Origin: Epiperipatus broadwayi
Lineage: Eukaryota; Onychophora; Udeonychophora; Euonychophora; Peripatidae
Assembly: GCA_028023455.1 (NCBI GenBank)
Contig: JAQFVV010000030.1
Location: 9,078,876 to 9,142,875, forward strand
DNA: 64,000 nt
Direction of reading: 5' to 3'
This document shows, in pieces, positions 1 to 9,711 of this stretch. The position numbers were made by a program, and so were the translations under genes. Below the pieces are notes generated by a model. That model worked only from the letters and a program-made list of their open reading frames with translations, searched no databases and was not told where the DNA came from. Numbering within the stretch: the stretch's first letter is position 1; every line of letters starts with the position of its first letter.

Positions 1-341
1 AAAAAGTTTGGATGAGACATTCTCAGAAAGTAATGGGTGAGAGGTGTAATCCAAGAACATTTGTCAAGGCAAATAGTAATTGTCCAGACAGAATCATGAA
101 AAAACATGCATAAATATGTGAATCATATCTAGCATCATAAAAAGAAATTGATCAAACCACAAGTACTATAGTGCCAAACATTTCAAATTACATAGAGGAA
201 TCTCACAGACTGAAAATAAACAAAGAGCACAAAGAAGCTGAGAACATTACCATTGACAAGAATACATCCCCACATAGATCCCAAAGAAATGAGAAGAAAC
301 CAAGTTATTTGAAAGACTACGTGAGACTTCAGAAACTGTAA
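1..341 (+). pseudogene. Ty3/gypsy pol 3' end
   Basis: Bases 165-341 read as an open tail of 58 residues ending in KKPSYLKDYVRLQKL and a TAA stop. A basic stretch followed by P-x-x-LKDYV is typical of the C-terminus of Ty3/gypsy Pol, after the integrase domain. Upstream, 1-164 has stops in every frame that could carry similar sequence, so the gene is decayed or truncated by the window edge. The reading frame stops directly before a purine-rich tract (349-359) and the LTR start, which is the expected order pol end - polypurine tract - 3' LTR. The family call is a recognition of the tail and the layout; the catalytic domains lie outside the window. Confidence 0.6.
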
Positions 342-359
342 TTTCTGAAGGGGAGGAGG

Positions 360-960
360 TGTGCTATATATAGAACATAAATAAAATGTTTTTAGAATAT
401 AATAAATAATTGTGGTAAAGTTGAAATAAATTTAAAAGTATTATGAAGTAAAATTATTTGAGTTAAGATATGATGATAAGATAAGCATTTCTGTATTGGA
501 AAATATTTAAAAGGATAGACCAGGATACAGATCAACTAAAATGATAAATAATGGTAGTAATTAGTGTTCTAAACTTTCCATTGCTATAGTATTACTACCT
601 GGATTGAACTGAGAAAGAAATAAAAGCTCATTTGTAGAAGAATTGAGGTCATCATTCACACACTCATATAAATGGAGGTGAAAACTACAAGGCTGAGTGT
701 TAAAAGGACTATAAATGACCCAGTGAACTACACAGTTGAAGGTTCGGAAGTGATCCTAGATATTTTTTACAGACCACACCAGCTTTATTATGTTTTTGTG
801 CACCTCTATGTTGACTATCATAAGTGTTGACGTTACTAATATTAAACATTGTTAATTTAACTTTACCATTGTTATCTTGTTGGCAATAAACATCAAATAT
901 TTAATAATAAAAAATTCTTGAGTTATTATTATTTCTTCTTATCTGACCATCTTTACCACA
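360..960 (+). repeat. Probable 3' LTR of the gypsy element
   Basis: The sequence begins TGTGC directly after the polypurine tract AAGGGGAGGAGG and a candidate end CCACA lies at 956-960, giving the short inverted TGTG...CACA ends of an LTR of about 600 bp. A TATATATA box lies close to the start and an AATAAA signal occurs near 886. The 5' LTR is not in this window, so the 3' boundary cannot be verified by comparing the two LTRs and is approximate. Confidence 0.5.
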
Positions 961-1132
961 ACTGCAGTATTCATGGTGGTTATACACAGATAGCCCTAAA
1001 AAGGCTGTACTTATGAATTTTTAAAGAAGGGAAAATGATAATAATATCCTAAGAAAATAATCTAAGATATTCTATGCTTTGTCTAATAGCAATAATGATA
1101 ATGATTCATAATGTTTGATAAATTTATTGTAG

Positions 1133-1610
1133 GTACAAAGAAGAAAATTTAAAGAAGCTGCTCACATGACAATGGCAAAAAAGTCTCAAGCCAACCTATT
1201 GTGTCTATACATAATATATGAAAACCACTAATCAACTTTGCACTTAGAAAAATATGAAGAAATCAGGAGGAACTTCATAGATAAGTGTATGAAATTTCTA
1301 CAGACTGTTGCCTTTAGAAGGATGGCTCATTTGGTTAGAGCATTACCTTAAAATTCAATACTCAAGAATCTAAGGGTCCTAGTTTGAATCCCATGCTGGT
1401 ACTGTCACTGGACAAGCCAGAAACACCTGAATAAAAGGGAAGAATAATACCTTTCACAAATGTTGCACATATACTAATTTGTTTGATGAGCTATTGCTAA
1501 CAGTTGAATGTATTTGGAATATTTAAATAAAATTAAATTTTTCTAGACATTCAATACACATATTAAATGACGGAAATAATCCAATATAAAAATACAATTA
1601 TAATACATTA
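1133..1610 (+). mobile_element. tRNA-derived SINE, family A, copy 1
   Basis: About 470 bp, shared almost end to end with 58793-59264 and, inverted, with 58272-58703. A tRNA-like segment at about 1320-1400 has an A box (TGGCTCATTTGG) and a B box (AGTTTGAATCCC). Unusually for a SINE, about 185 bp of conserved family sequence lie upstream of the A box, starting GTACAAAGAAG. Downstream come a body with GTCACTGG..AGCCAGAAACACCTGAA, then an A+T-rich tail ending in ATTCAATAC...GGAAATAATCCAATATAAAAA. It is non-autonomous; a LINE partner is presumed and not identified. The body resembles cephalopod SINE style, which is an impression and not a database match. Confidence 0.7.
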
Positions 1611-2221
1611 AATTTGATTTTCTTCAAAGTTACACCATGTCTTAATAGCAGTACAAAAAATTAAAAAAAGCATAAAGATAACTGTGGGTTCAGTACTCAT
1701 GGAAATTAGATACTTTCTTTTTTATTCTCTACTGAATCATTTATGAGATATCCATCTGAAATAAAAAAATAATTTCTAAGATTCATCTGTACTAATTCCT
1801 AGAATATGAGATCTCTCATAGAAGAATATATATTTAAAATAACAAGGAAGTTTTAAAATCATTTGAGATAATTTTAATTAAGGAAAAAATAGTGTAAATA
1901 AATCAGACATCAGTTAAATGGTTTAAGAAATGATGAGAATAGATTTTTTAGTGCTCTTGATTGACATTAATATAATGGTCACTTGAAAAGACATAACATT
2001 TATTCAAAGGATGATTTTATTTATTTCTAATTATAAGAGCTTCACACTGACTCCTGTAAATCAAAAAGATTTCGCATGTTAGCTTGTATAGAAATTGTGG
2101 ACTTAATCAGTGAAGTAGTTAATAGATTTCATGCTCTCAAATGAAAATGCTTTCGATTCACCTACATAATTAGAAAGTAGATTGAAGATAAGAGTGGCCA
2201 CTCTTGTCTTTTAAAGTCATC
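1611..2221. other. Unassigned A+T-rich DNA
   Basis: No open reading frame, tRNA box or inverted repeat that I can support. Confidence 0.5.
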
Positions 2222-2305
2222 AATCTTGTGTTAAGATTTGTAAAGGTCCCTACTGTTGCATCAAGGCACATAGCCTTAAGGTTATAGCCTTAATATATAT
2301 TACTT
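2222..2305 (+). repeat. Diverged half-copy of the 7752 foldback family
   Basis: The run ATCTTGTGTT...GGTCCCTACTGTTGCA...AGCCTTAAGGTTATAGCCTTAA...ATTACTTA follows, with gaps, the loop-plus-right-arm of the foldback at 7752-7943 read on the plus strand, after reverse-complementing that loop. Only one arm is present here, so it looks like a deletion remnant of the same family. The match is partial. Confidence 0.4.
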
Positions 2306-3442
2306 ATGTCATGAGTATGCGCTTAATAAATTATTAATTACATCTTTATTTATTTATCATAAATTAATTGCTTCATAACTCAAATAAAATTCTTCATGCA
2401 TCAAAGTAGCAGGCAAAGTACAACAGTCTGATTAATCAGTGTGACAGGTTACTTTTCCCTTCTGTTTGTTTTTTTGATTATATTTTATTCAACTGAAAAT
2501 TGAGCGGAACATTTTTAGATCTCCATGCTTTTAGATCCAGTTTTACTAACCTAGTTTTGATTACTTCAACTATTCTGATGATTATCAAAAACAATTCTTA
2601 TTAAACCCAAAGAAAATGCCATTTTGTTTTCATGTTAAAAGTAAATTAAAAACATAAAGTTGAACATTTGATAATCCATCACATATATATAATTATAATT
2701 TTGTAATTATTGCTATATACATTTATATAATATTGAATATTGTTTAAATCATAAATGGTGTTTTAGTAATTGAGACAGACTCCTGCTAGTCATTCATCAA
2801 AATGATGATAATTTAAATTTAATTCTTTATGTATATGAAGATGATTGTCGTCAGAACTATAGTACAAAGTACAAGTTCATTGTAAGTTATTTATTAAAGA
2901 GATTGATTTTTATTTAATAAAGAGAGAAATTCCTTCTTATTTTAAACTTCGTAATAAAAATTTAAGCAATAAATATATAATGAAAACAATCACAAAGTAA
3001 AAGTTGAAATAGTTTGTTTAAATAGTTATACGCTGATATCATATTGTTGAATAATTTGTTGAAGCGTCTCATTTACTATTTAAATAATCTACTTAATGTT
3101 ATATATTTTCAAAAAGCTTTACTAATTATTCAAGAAGCTTTGTGATAAATGCTTAGCAAGAGGAAGCATTTAAAATATCTCTATCAGAAACCACACCCAA
3201 ATCCCAGACCAATGATTTCATGCTTTGGCACTCCTCAGTGAGGTGCTAGGGTAGTTTCAAACAATAGATCTAAAATACTAACCCAAAGCCAAAATTTATC
3301 TAAGAGTTAACCATCGAGTAGAAAATCTGAAATTTTCAGACAATTAAATGTCTTCAAACCCAGCTATCTAACTCAAATAGTGATATGGGGCTGAGAGATC
3401 TTCAGCCAAACCATATATTAGTAATCTTAGCAATATAATATC
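2306..3442. other. Unassigned A+T-rich DNA
   Basis: Low-complexity A+T sequence with no coding signal. The last 250 bases (about 3190-3440) are less A+T-rich but show no recognisable gene or repeat end. Confidence 0.5.
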
Positions 3443-3450
3443 ACTTAAAA

Positions 3451-5235
3451 CAGTGATCTTCAACCACTGGTCTGCGGATTGGCACCGGGCCACAGAAGTT
3501 TTTTGCCAGGCCGCACTAGACTGGCAAGAAAGTTAGTAATAACAAAATAATAAGATTTTAAACTTTTAATTAATATAAACAGTTTTTATTTATTTTTTCA
3601 TCGCATTTTTACCCTGTTAAAAAAAAAGAAACAGAACAAAAACAAAATCTAATCAATCATACATAAATTAATTTGTTTTTTTTTATTATTTGTCACAGAT
3701 GTTTATGGAGGGGTAGAATTAAATTTTTTATTATTTTTCTAAAAAAATTCAAAATTAAAAAAAAAAAAGTTTATTATACAAACTCCAGTTGTTTTTTGAT
3801 AGCCAATAATGGCTGCTTGTCGGCATTGTTTATGTGTTAAAACAATAAAATGTAATGTTACCAGGCTGCAGTTTTAAAAATACGGTGACTTTTTTTGATC
3901 CCTTAAATTTTTTCTACTCCTTCTGTTAATACAATATTTCATTTTTAGTGGGGTTTTTTTGGCTCTAACTTTTATTTTCGAAATCAATTTTTTTTTACCT
4001 TTTTTAAAAAATAAAAACCAAAAAATAACTTTTGTCTCTAACTTTTACAAAGTATTTCTCAATACCCCCCCCCCCCAAATAACGTAAGATCAAAACTTTT
4101 GACTTTTTCAAGTTTCAGGGGGGTTTTTTTGTTTAAAAATATGGCCACTTATTTTTGGCTTATAAGACGATATCTTTTTTACCTTTATTTATATACCGCT
4201 AATATACTAAAACTTTTATTTTTAAACCCAATTTTTATTACCTTTTTTTAAAAAATAAAAACAAACCAAAAGTAACTTTTGTCTCAGTGAAGTCAAAGTA
4301 TTTCACACTCCTACCCACCCTCAAATTAAAATAAGATCTTTTTTGGCTTTAACTTTTATTTTTGAAATCAATTTTTATCACCTTTTTTTTTAAAAAGAAA
4401 AATAACCAAAAAATTTCTGTCTCTAACTTTTATAAAGTATTTCTCAATCCACCACCCTCAAATTAAAATAAGATCAAAACTTTTGACTTTTTCAAGTTTC
4501 ATTTTCTTTTTTTTTATTATTTCAAAATACCCCCACTTTTTTTTGGCCTATAAGGCAATATTTTTTTTGGCTTTATTTGTATACCACTAATATACTAAAA
4601 CTTTTATTTTTAAAACCAATTTCTGTTACCTTTTTTTAAAAATAAAAACAAACAATTTTTTTAAAAAACTTTTTCTATTAATTACATTTTTTGATCCTTT
4701 CAACACACCAGCACATAAAAAAAAATTACAATAACATCAAAACTTCAGACTTTTACACGTTTTGTTTTATTTTTTCAGATTTAAAATACGGCAAATTTCG
4801 GCAAATTTTTTTTTGGTTGCAAGGTGATTTTAATTACGCGATTTCTATTTTGCCCTTACTACTATCAAAAGACATCCTCCATATATATATAACCACCTTG
4901 TATATTTAACATTAAATACACATATTACATTTATCATAATCATTGCCATGTAATTACTCTAGCTATGATATTTCCTAACATTCTTGCATGTTTTAACAAT
5001 AAAATAATAAACATAGAAATGCAAGCACATTAATGAGAACGATTGTTATTGTACTATTTTCTGTGTTCAGCAAGTGAAGTAAGCAACACCATTTGGTCCG
5101 TTATAACAATTATGCTTAGCTAAGGCTAAGCAGGTTACATCTTTAAGAAAATTTATCTGTAAACTTCTGCCAGTCTGAGAAATCTTATCCTTATTTTTGC
5201 TGGTCCACAGGTGTGAAAAGGTTGGAAGACCACTG
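3451..5235. mobile_element. hAT-like non-autonomous DNA transposon
   Basis: The ends are CAGTGATCTTCAACCACTGG at 3451 and the inverse CAGTGGTCTTCCAACCTTTT ending at 5235. CAGTG-type inverted ends with an 8-bp duplication are the hAT signature. The flanks are ACTTAAAA (3443-3450) and ACTTAAGA (5236-5243), 7 of 8 identical. No transposase reading frame is present in 1.8 kb, so it is a non-autonomous derivative. The interior at 3960-4690 holds about four degenerate tandem units beginning AACTTTTATTTT and running through a poly-T/poly-A stretch to AAAGTATTTC. A C-run is at about 4066-4076. Confidence 0.8.
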
Positions 5236-5268
5236 ACTTAAGACTTAAAGCAAAGACTATAAATAGTC

Positions 5269-5410
5269 AATAAAAAATAGTCACATATCACATGACCCCA
5301 CTTCTTTTTTTAATCTTGTAAAATATAAACAAAGAATTGTGCTAATTGTTTATACTTTATAAGCTTAAAAAAGAAGTGGGATATGCAATATATGACTCTA
5401 TTTTTTATTA
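5269..5410. mobile_element. MITE / foldback element
   Basis: The left arm (5269-5312) reads AATAAAAAATAGTCACATAT...CCCCACTTCTTTTTT and the right arm (5366-5410) is its near reverse complement, AAAAAAGAAGTGGGATATGC...TAT, leaving a central loop of about 50 bp. There is no coding capacity. It sits only 33 bp beyond the hAT element. Confidence 0.7.
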
Positions 5411-5879
5411 TATATTTTCACTTTGTGATTTTTTTCCCCATTATATATATGAAATTCAGGAGAATGAACCATTCTATTTCAGGCCATTAATCTTAGTATA
5501 TTAACAAAGGATCAAGAATAGAATGAATCCACTTATTCTTGAAATTTTTGATGTTTATAAGCTTACCTTTGCCAACATTGATAGAAATTCAAAGTGAAAT
5601 TAATATATTAGGCACATAAAAATATGGCATTAACAATTATTAAACTAATATTCAGTTTACAAGGATGGAGAAGAATTTTTCATTTAATAACTTCAAAATA
5701 ACATTTGCTATTAATTAGGTAAAGATATATCATCATTGCGAAAGTGTAAGAAATTGTTGTAAAATATAATTTATGTTAAGAATCATAGGAATAAATATCA
5801 GATATGAAATCACAGAATAAAATAAAATTAAACACATAAAGTCATTGATTTGAAATACAGGCATTCTTATACATAGAAC
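5411..5879. other. Unassigned A+T-rich DNA
   Basis: No gene or repeat structure recognised. Confidence 0.5.
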
Positions 5880-6048
5880 AAAATTGTAAGTGTAGGGGAT
5901 TTGAACACAAGACTTTCAAGCAACCTTCAACTATCCACACTATCTCATACTACTGATACACATGACCACACACATGTAGAAAAGATAATCACCAATATAC
6001 ATATTTCATGCTGAACCAGCACTCATCAGTTGGTCCAGATTTTATATA
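5880..6048 (-). mobile_element. Hammerhead-carrying SINE, family E, copy 1
   Basis: Read on the minus strand, a hammerhead fold (6044-5984) is followed by a linker, an A-box-like TGAGATAGTGTGG and a B box (GTGTTCAAATCCC), then a tail. The same order occurs at 6608-6772 (minus) and 24707-24893 (plus), with partial copies at 31523-31662, 35945-36020 and 36195-36265. The tRNA-like boxes imply an internal Pol III promoter. Reverse transcription by a LINE is inferred. This copy has the best-preserved ribozyme core in the window. Confidence 0.75.
5984..6044 (-). ncRNA. Hammerhead ribozyme (type I, minimal stem III)
   Basis: On the minus strand the core CUGAUGA (6029-6023) is followed by a stem II hairpin (6022-6008; 6 bp counting a terminal G-U, with a GUU-type loop), then GAAA (6007-6004). 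Stem III is a 4-bp, almost palindromic AUAU/GUAU with no real loop, followed by A at position 17. Stem I pairs ACCAA (6034-6030) with UUGGU (5995-5991) and, past a UGG bulge, AAUC with GAUU. All invariant core residues are present. Cleavage is predicted between 5996 and 5995 after an AUA triplet. Such a short palindromic stem III is known to favour dimeric action in schistosome, newt and retrozyme hammerheads. Activity is inferred. Confidence 0.75.
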
Positions 6049-6607
6049 CAAAATCATTAAATAAAATAGAATAAATAAAAGATTATTTTTTTATTTTGTT
6101 CAATCAAACAAAAAATAAAAAACTTAATAAAGAATGAGAATCGAACTTGGGATAATGATGAATGATTGATTGAATTTAAATTTACTTAAGTTGTGTAAAA
6201 AAACTTTTCTGTATAAATAATAGTTCATCTATTTTCATTAAAATCATTTGGCCTTTCAAAATCTTTGTTTCTTTTCTAAATATTCTTAGATGACAATTGT
6301 CACATTTGAATAGAACTTTTGCTTTTGGAAAAATCTAGGCAGTGGCTAGTGTTTAAACATGGAGATCAATTACTGAAGATGATGAATGATACTTTACTGT
6401 CCCTAGTATGCTCACCTCTCTTAGTAGTGATGTGACAGTTATTCATTGGTAAATATGTGGTTTATATACTCCTTAAGAAATATCATGGACTCCAAAAGGA
6501 AATTGCATTTCCCTCTTTATATAAATGATGTATGTACTAATATAATTATTTTTTTTTTGATTTTGGGGTTTTTAAGCTAGTGCACTGTTCTCTTTACAGC
6601 ATTGTTA
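6049..6607. other. Unassigned A+T-rich DNA
   Basis: No coding signal or family match recognised between the two E SINEs. Confidence 0.4.
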
Positions 6608-6772
6608 TTAAAATATAGGGGGTTGAACTCAGACTTTCAAGAACCCTTCAACTATCCACACTATCTCATATCACTGATACATTTGACCACACACACGTAG
6701 AAAAAATAAATAATCACCAATATACGCATTTCGTACTGAACCTGCACTCATCATTTGCTCCAGATTATCATC
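6608..6772 (-). mobile_element. Hammerhead-carrying SINE, family E, copy 2
   Basis: Same organisation and orientation as copy 1, about 560 bp away. The B box region reads GAGTTCAACCCCC on the minus strand. The ribozyme segment is at 6769-6711. Sequence divergence from copy 1 suggests a separate insertion, not a recent local duplication. Confidence 0.7.
6711..6769 (-). ncRNA. Degenerate hammerhead ribozyme
   Basis: The architecture matches the copy at 5984-6044: stem I with GAUAAUC and GAUUAU strands, stem II with GUGCAG/CAGUAC, GAAA, and stem III AUGC/GUAU. The first core base is A in place of C (AUGAUGA), and stem II has an A-A mismatch. Loss of the core C should abolish cleavage. The extended stem I confirms that the fold, and not only the core, was conserved in the ancestor. 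Confidence 0.6.
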
Positions 6773-7751
6773 TACCTCACATATATATAATCAGTGCTCA
6801 GTTTTATATTAAGATAGTAAACCCTCATACTTTAATGGATAGGCTTCAATCTACTTCAACCTCCAACTCTTCAGCATCCACGCCATGAAATCTGACGATG
6901 GAAAGCTATGCCCATGTTGACCTCAAGTTATTATAATAATTCATTATCGAAACTTCATCAGCGCTTCGTTTTTAATATTTTAAATAATTAAGCATGAAAA
7001 GTTATACATTCTATTATTTATATAGATAATAATAGACGAGTTGCAATTAGAAATCAAGTTGTTTAAATTTATCGGTATATGCTTCATCGGGAATTTCATT
7101 ATATTCGAACTACTCACCAATGTAAACATTTCAGTCCAATCTCTTTTACTAGACATTTTTCATGAAAAACGTTCACTTACTAGAATAAACTAAAGGCTTT
7201 AAAAGATAATATAGTAATAATTTGCAAATTAATTTATTATAATGAAAATGTCTACATTTTATATCTATCCAATATTAAAAATCACATCTTGTTATTTAAA
7301 CATAATCCAGAGTTCACAGTCACGTGAGGGTAAGTGTAATAAATCTCAAATGACGTAACAACTTACTTTTTTTTTTAATAACCACACTCTCATATAACAT
7401 CAAAATATTTCTAAGCATTATCTCTTTTTCTCTTAAAATTCTTTAGATAAATAATCTGCACCCCACCCCCCACTTTCTTTTGTTTATTTAATATTTTTAA
7501 ATTTTTATTATATAATAATAATAAAAGATGCTGTTATTCAAGATTCACTATGAACAACAAAACAACAAATTCATCTGTATCGATAAAAATAATTATAATT
7601 TTCTCTCAAATGCAATGCCGAAAATATTATAAATAGGAAAAACAAACAAACACTAACTTCATAATATCTATTTATAATAATAAATTGGAATAACTAAGTA
7701 AATATATTTACGAAGAATTTTAAAACACTCTTGAAAAAAAAACTTCATATA
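6773..7751. other. Unassigned A+T-rich DNA
   Basis: A slightly less A+T-rich patch at 6830-6970 includes CTGATGA on the minus strand but no downstream GAAA. The remainder is low-complexity A+T. No gene. Confidence 0.5.
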
Positions 7752-7943
7752 ATTATATTAAGTAATAATTTACTAAGGCTGTAACCTTAGAAATAAGCGT
7801 CTGAAAAATACGAAGGTAGGGACCTCTATAGGTCTTAAAAACACAAGCTTACGCTATGAAGAAAAGAGAGAATCCCTACCTTCGTATTTTTCAGACGCTT
7901 ATTTCTAAGGTTACAGCCTTAGTAAATTATTACTTAATATAAT
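7752..7943. mobile_element. Foldback element with perfect 71-bp arms
   Basis: 7752-7822 and 7873-7943 are exact reverse complements over all 71 positions, separated by a 50-bp loop. The arms include AAGGCTGTAACCTTAG and GACGCTTATTTCTAAGG. No open frame is present. Perfect arm identity in an otherwise decayed landscape points to a recent insertion, recent arm conversion or fold-back priming. A diverged relative lies at 2222-2305. Confidence 0.85.
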
Positions 7944-8720
7944 AATGGGCGTTTAATAAAATTTATAATTATATCTAAAATATAAATTTAATTATTGTGA
8001 TTACGCAAGATACTTTTTTGAATATTATAATATTACTATAAATACACTACATATTTGTTTAATTACAGTAATTATATGTAGTTTTTTTTAGAATTATTAT
8101 GTTACAGTTTATTTATAATCATTAATTTCTTATTTTGATGTAATTGAATTATCATCTGAGCAATTTAGTAAGCCTTTAGGATAAAAAAAAAAAAAAAGAA
8201 GACGAGAGGAGGAGGAGGACGATAACTTTGTCGAGTCGAATGAAACTATTGTGTTCAGTTTTGATATTTAAATTAACTCGTTCAGAAATAAATAAAAGAT
8301 TGTTTATCTTTTTTTTTTTTTTACTAAACAATTAATAAGTTTCTTCCCGTTATTATTGATTTTATAATCTATTGCAAACTGTACTCTCAAATGCTGTAGA
8401 TGATCGTGTCCCTCTCTCATCAACTTCAGCAATGATGCACCACGTATATTTCTTCTTTGGAATAAACATCTCAACATTAATTTGAGTTTTACATAAATCT
8501 TTAATCAGCATTAATTTTTATAAAATATATTATTATTATTATAGACATTAAATACGGTTGAATATAACACTGCTCTTTCCGGTGAACAGGTTTAATTAAA
8601 ACAATATTGGAAAATAATATGGGCTACAATTAATTTTAATTAACAGAATTATTATGCCATCAAATATCACACGATCACTATTCTTTAGGTTTACACAATC
8701 CGTTTTTCACAGAGCCAAAA
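7944..8720. other. Unassigned A+T-rich DNA with a purine tract
   Basis: A purine run at about 8180-8220 (A-run, then GAAGACGAGAGGAGGAGGAGGACG) is the only distinctive feature. No gene recognised. Confidence 0.5.
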
Positions 8721-8825
8721 CTCTCCATACAGTAGCCCCACTCAGTGCAAACCAGAGTAATCAGTAACCTTCCTGTATCCACTTATTACTCTGGTTTGCA
8801 CTGAGTGGCGCTACTGTATGGAGAG
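8721..8825. repeat. Inverted pair of family F fragments
   Basis: The 41-bp arms at 8721-8761 and 8785-8825 match as reverse complements at 40 of 41 positions. They contain CTCTCCATACAGTAG and CACTCAGTGCAAACCAGAGTAAT. The same sequence forms one end of the F insertions at 31716-31921 and 46475-46607, so this is two F fragments joined head to head around a 23-bp spacer. Confidence 0.75.
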
Positions 8826-9711
8826 AATTATTATGCTGAGAATAGACAAATACATATATATGCAGCATAAAATAAATAAGTATATTCATCACGTAGTTCG
8901 AAGATGAATATGTCCATTCCAACTCCAAGAAAGAAAACAAAACAAAAATATTTTATCCATTAATTCAAATAATTATTTTATGTTAATTCAATTTAATTAA
9001 CATTAAATAAAGAAAAGGAGTCTCTCTTGATAACAATAATATAATGATTTAAATTTTACGCGTATGGGGATGTACTCGTATATTCAATGAATATTTTATT
9101 TTTTAAAAAATAATCTTTCTTCTTTGGCGTTATATAAAATTCTTACTTATAACACGATCCTGACATCTTTGGGAGAATGTGGAAACTAAATGAGGATTAC
9201 CATATAAGTAAAACAGTAGCTTATTCTACAGCCATGAAGGATGCTTTCCTTCAATGCTTTCTTTTTTTCTGGGTTTCAAGTTTCGCCGTTAAATGTTTCT
9301 AATGTTTTTATCAGTGCTTTCTACGATAAAAGTCAAATATGTAAAATATATATATAAGAATATTTGATAATATATATATTAAATTATATGACAGTTTCAT
9401 GTGAATTTTAAGTTTTTCGTTTATATATTGATTTTTTTTTAAAAAATAATATTAATATAAATGTATAGTTTTATGAGTATGTGAATGAATGTGTTGAAAT
9501 GTCATTATGTATGTGAGTTCCGACGTAATTACGTATGTGTGTATTTATATATGTACGTATTTTATATAATTTATTCATATGGTTTAACTATTGATGTTGT
9601 AAGGCTTCTTTTCTTTTGCTATCTTATGTATGTGTGTACTCTGCATATTTATATACATTTAATTGTATATTTCATAATATTTTATTTAATTCTTAAGATT
9701 ATAAGGCTTTC
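8826..9711. other. Unassigned A+T-rich DNA
   Basis: Low-complexity sequence with TA-rich tracts near 9345-9385. No gene. Confidence 0.5.

Noticed and set aside
6925-6960. CTGATGA on the minus strand, considered as another hammerhead
   Set aside because: No GAAA follows a stem II hairpin and no stem III pairing is present.
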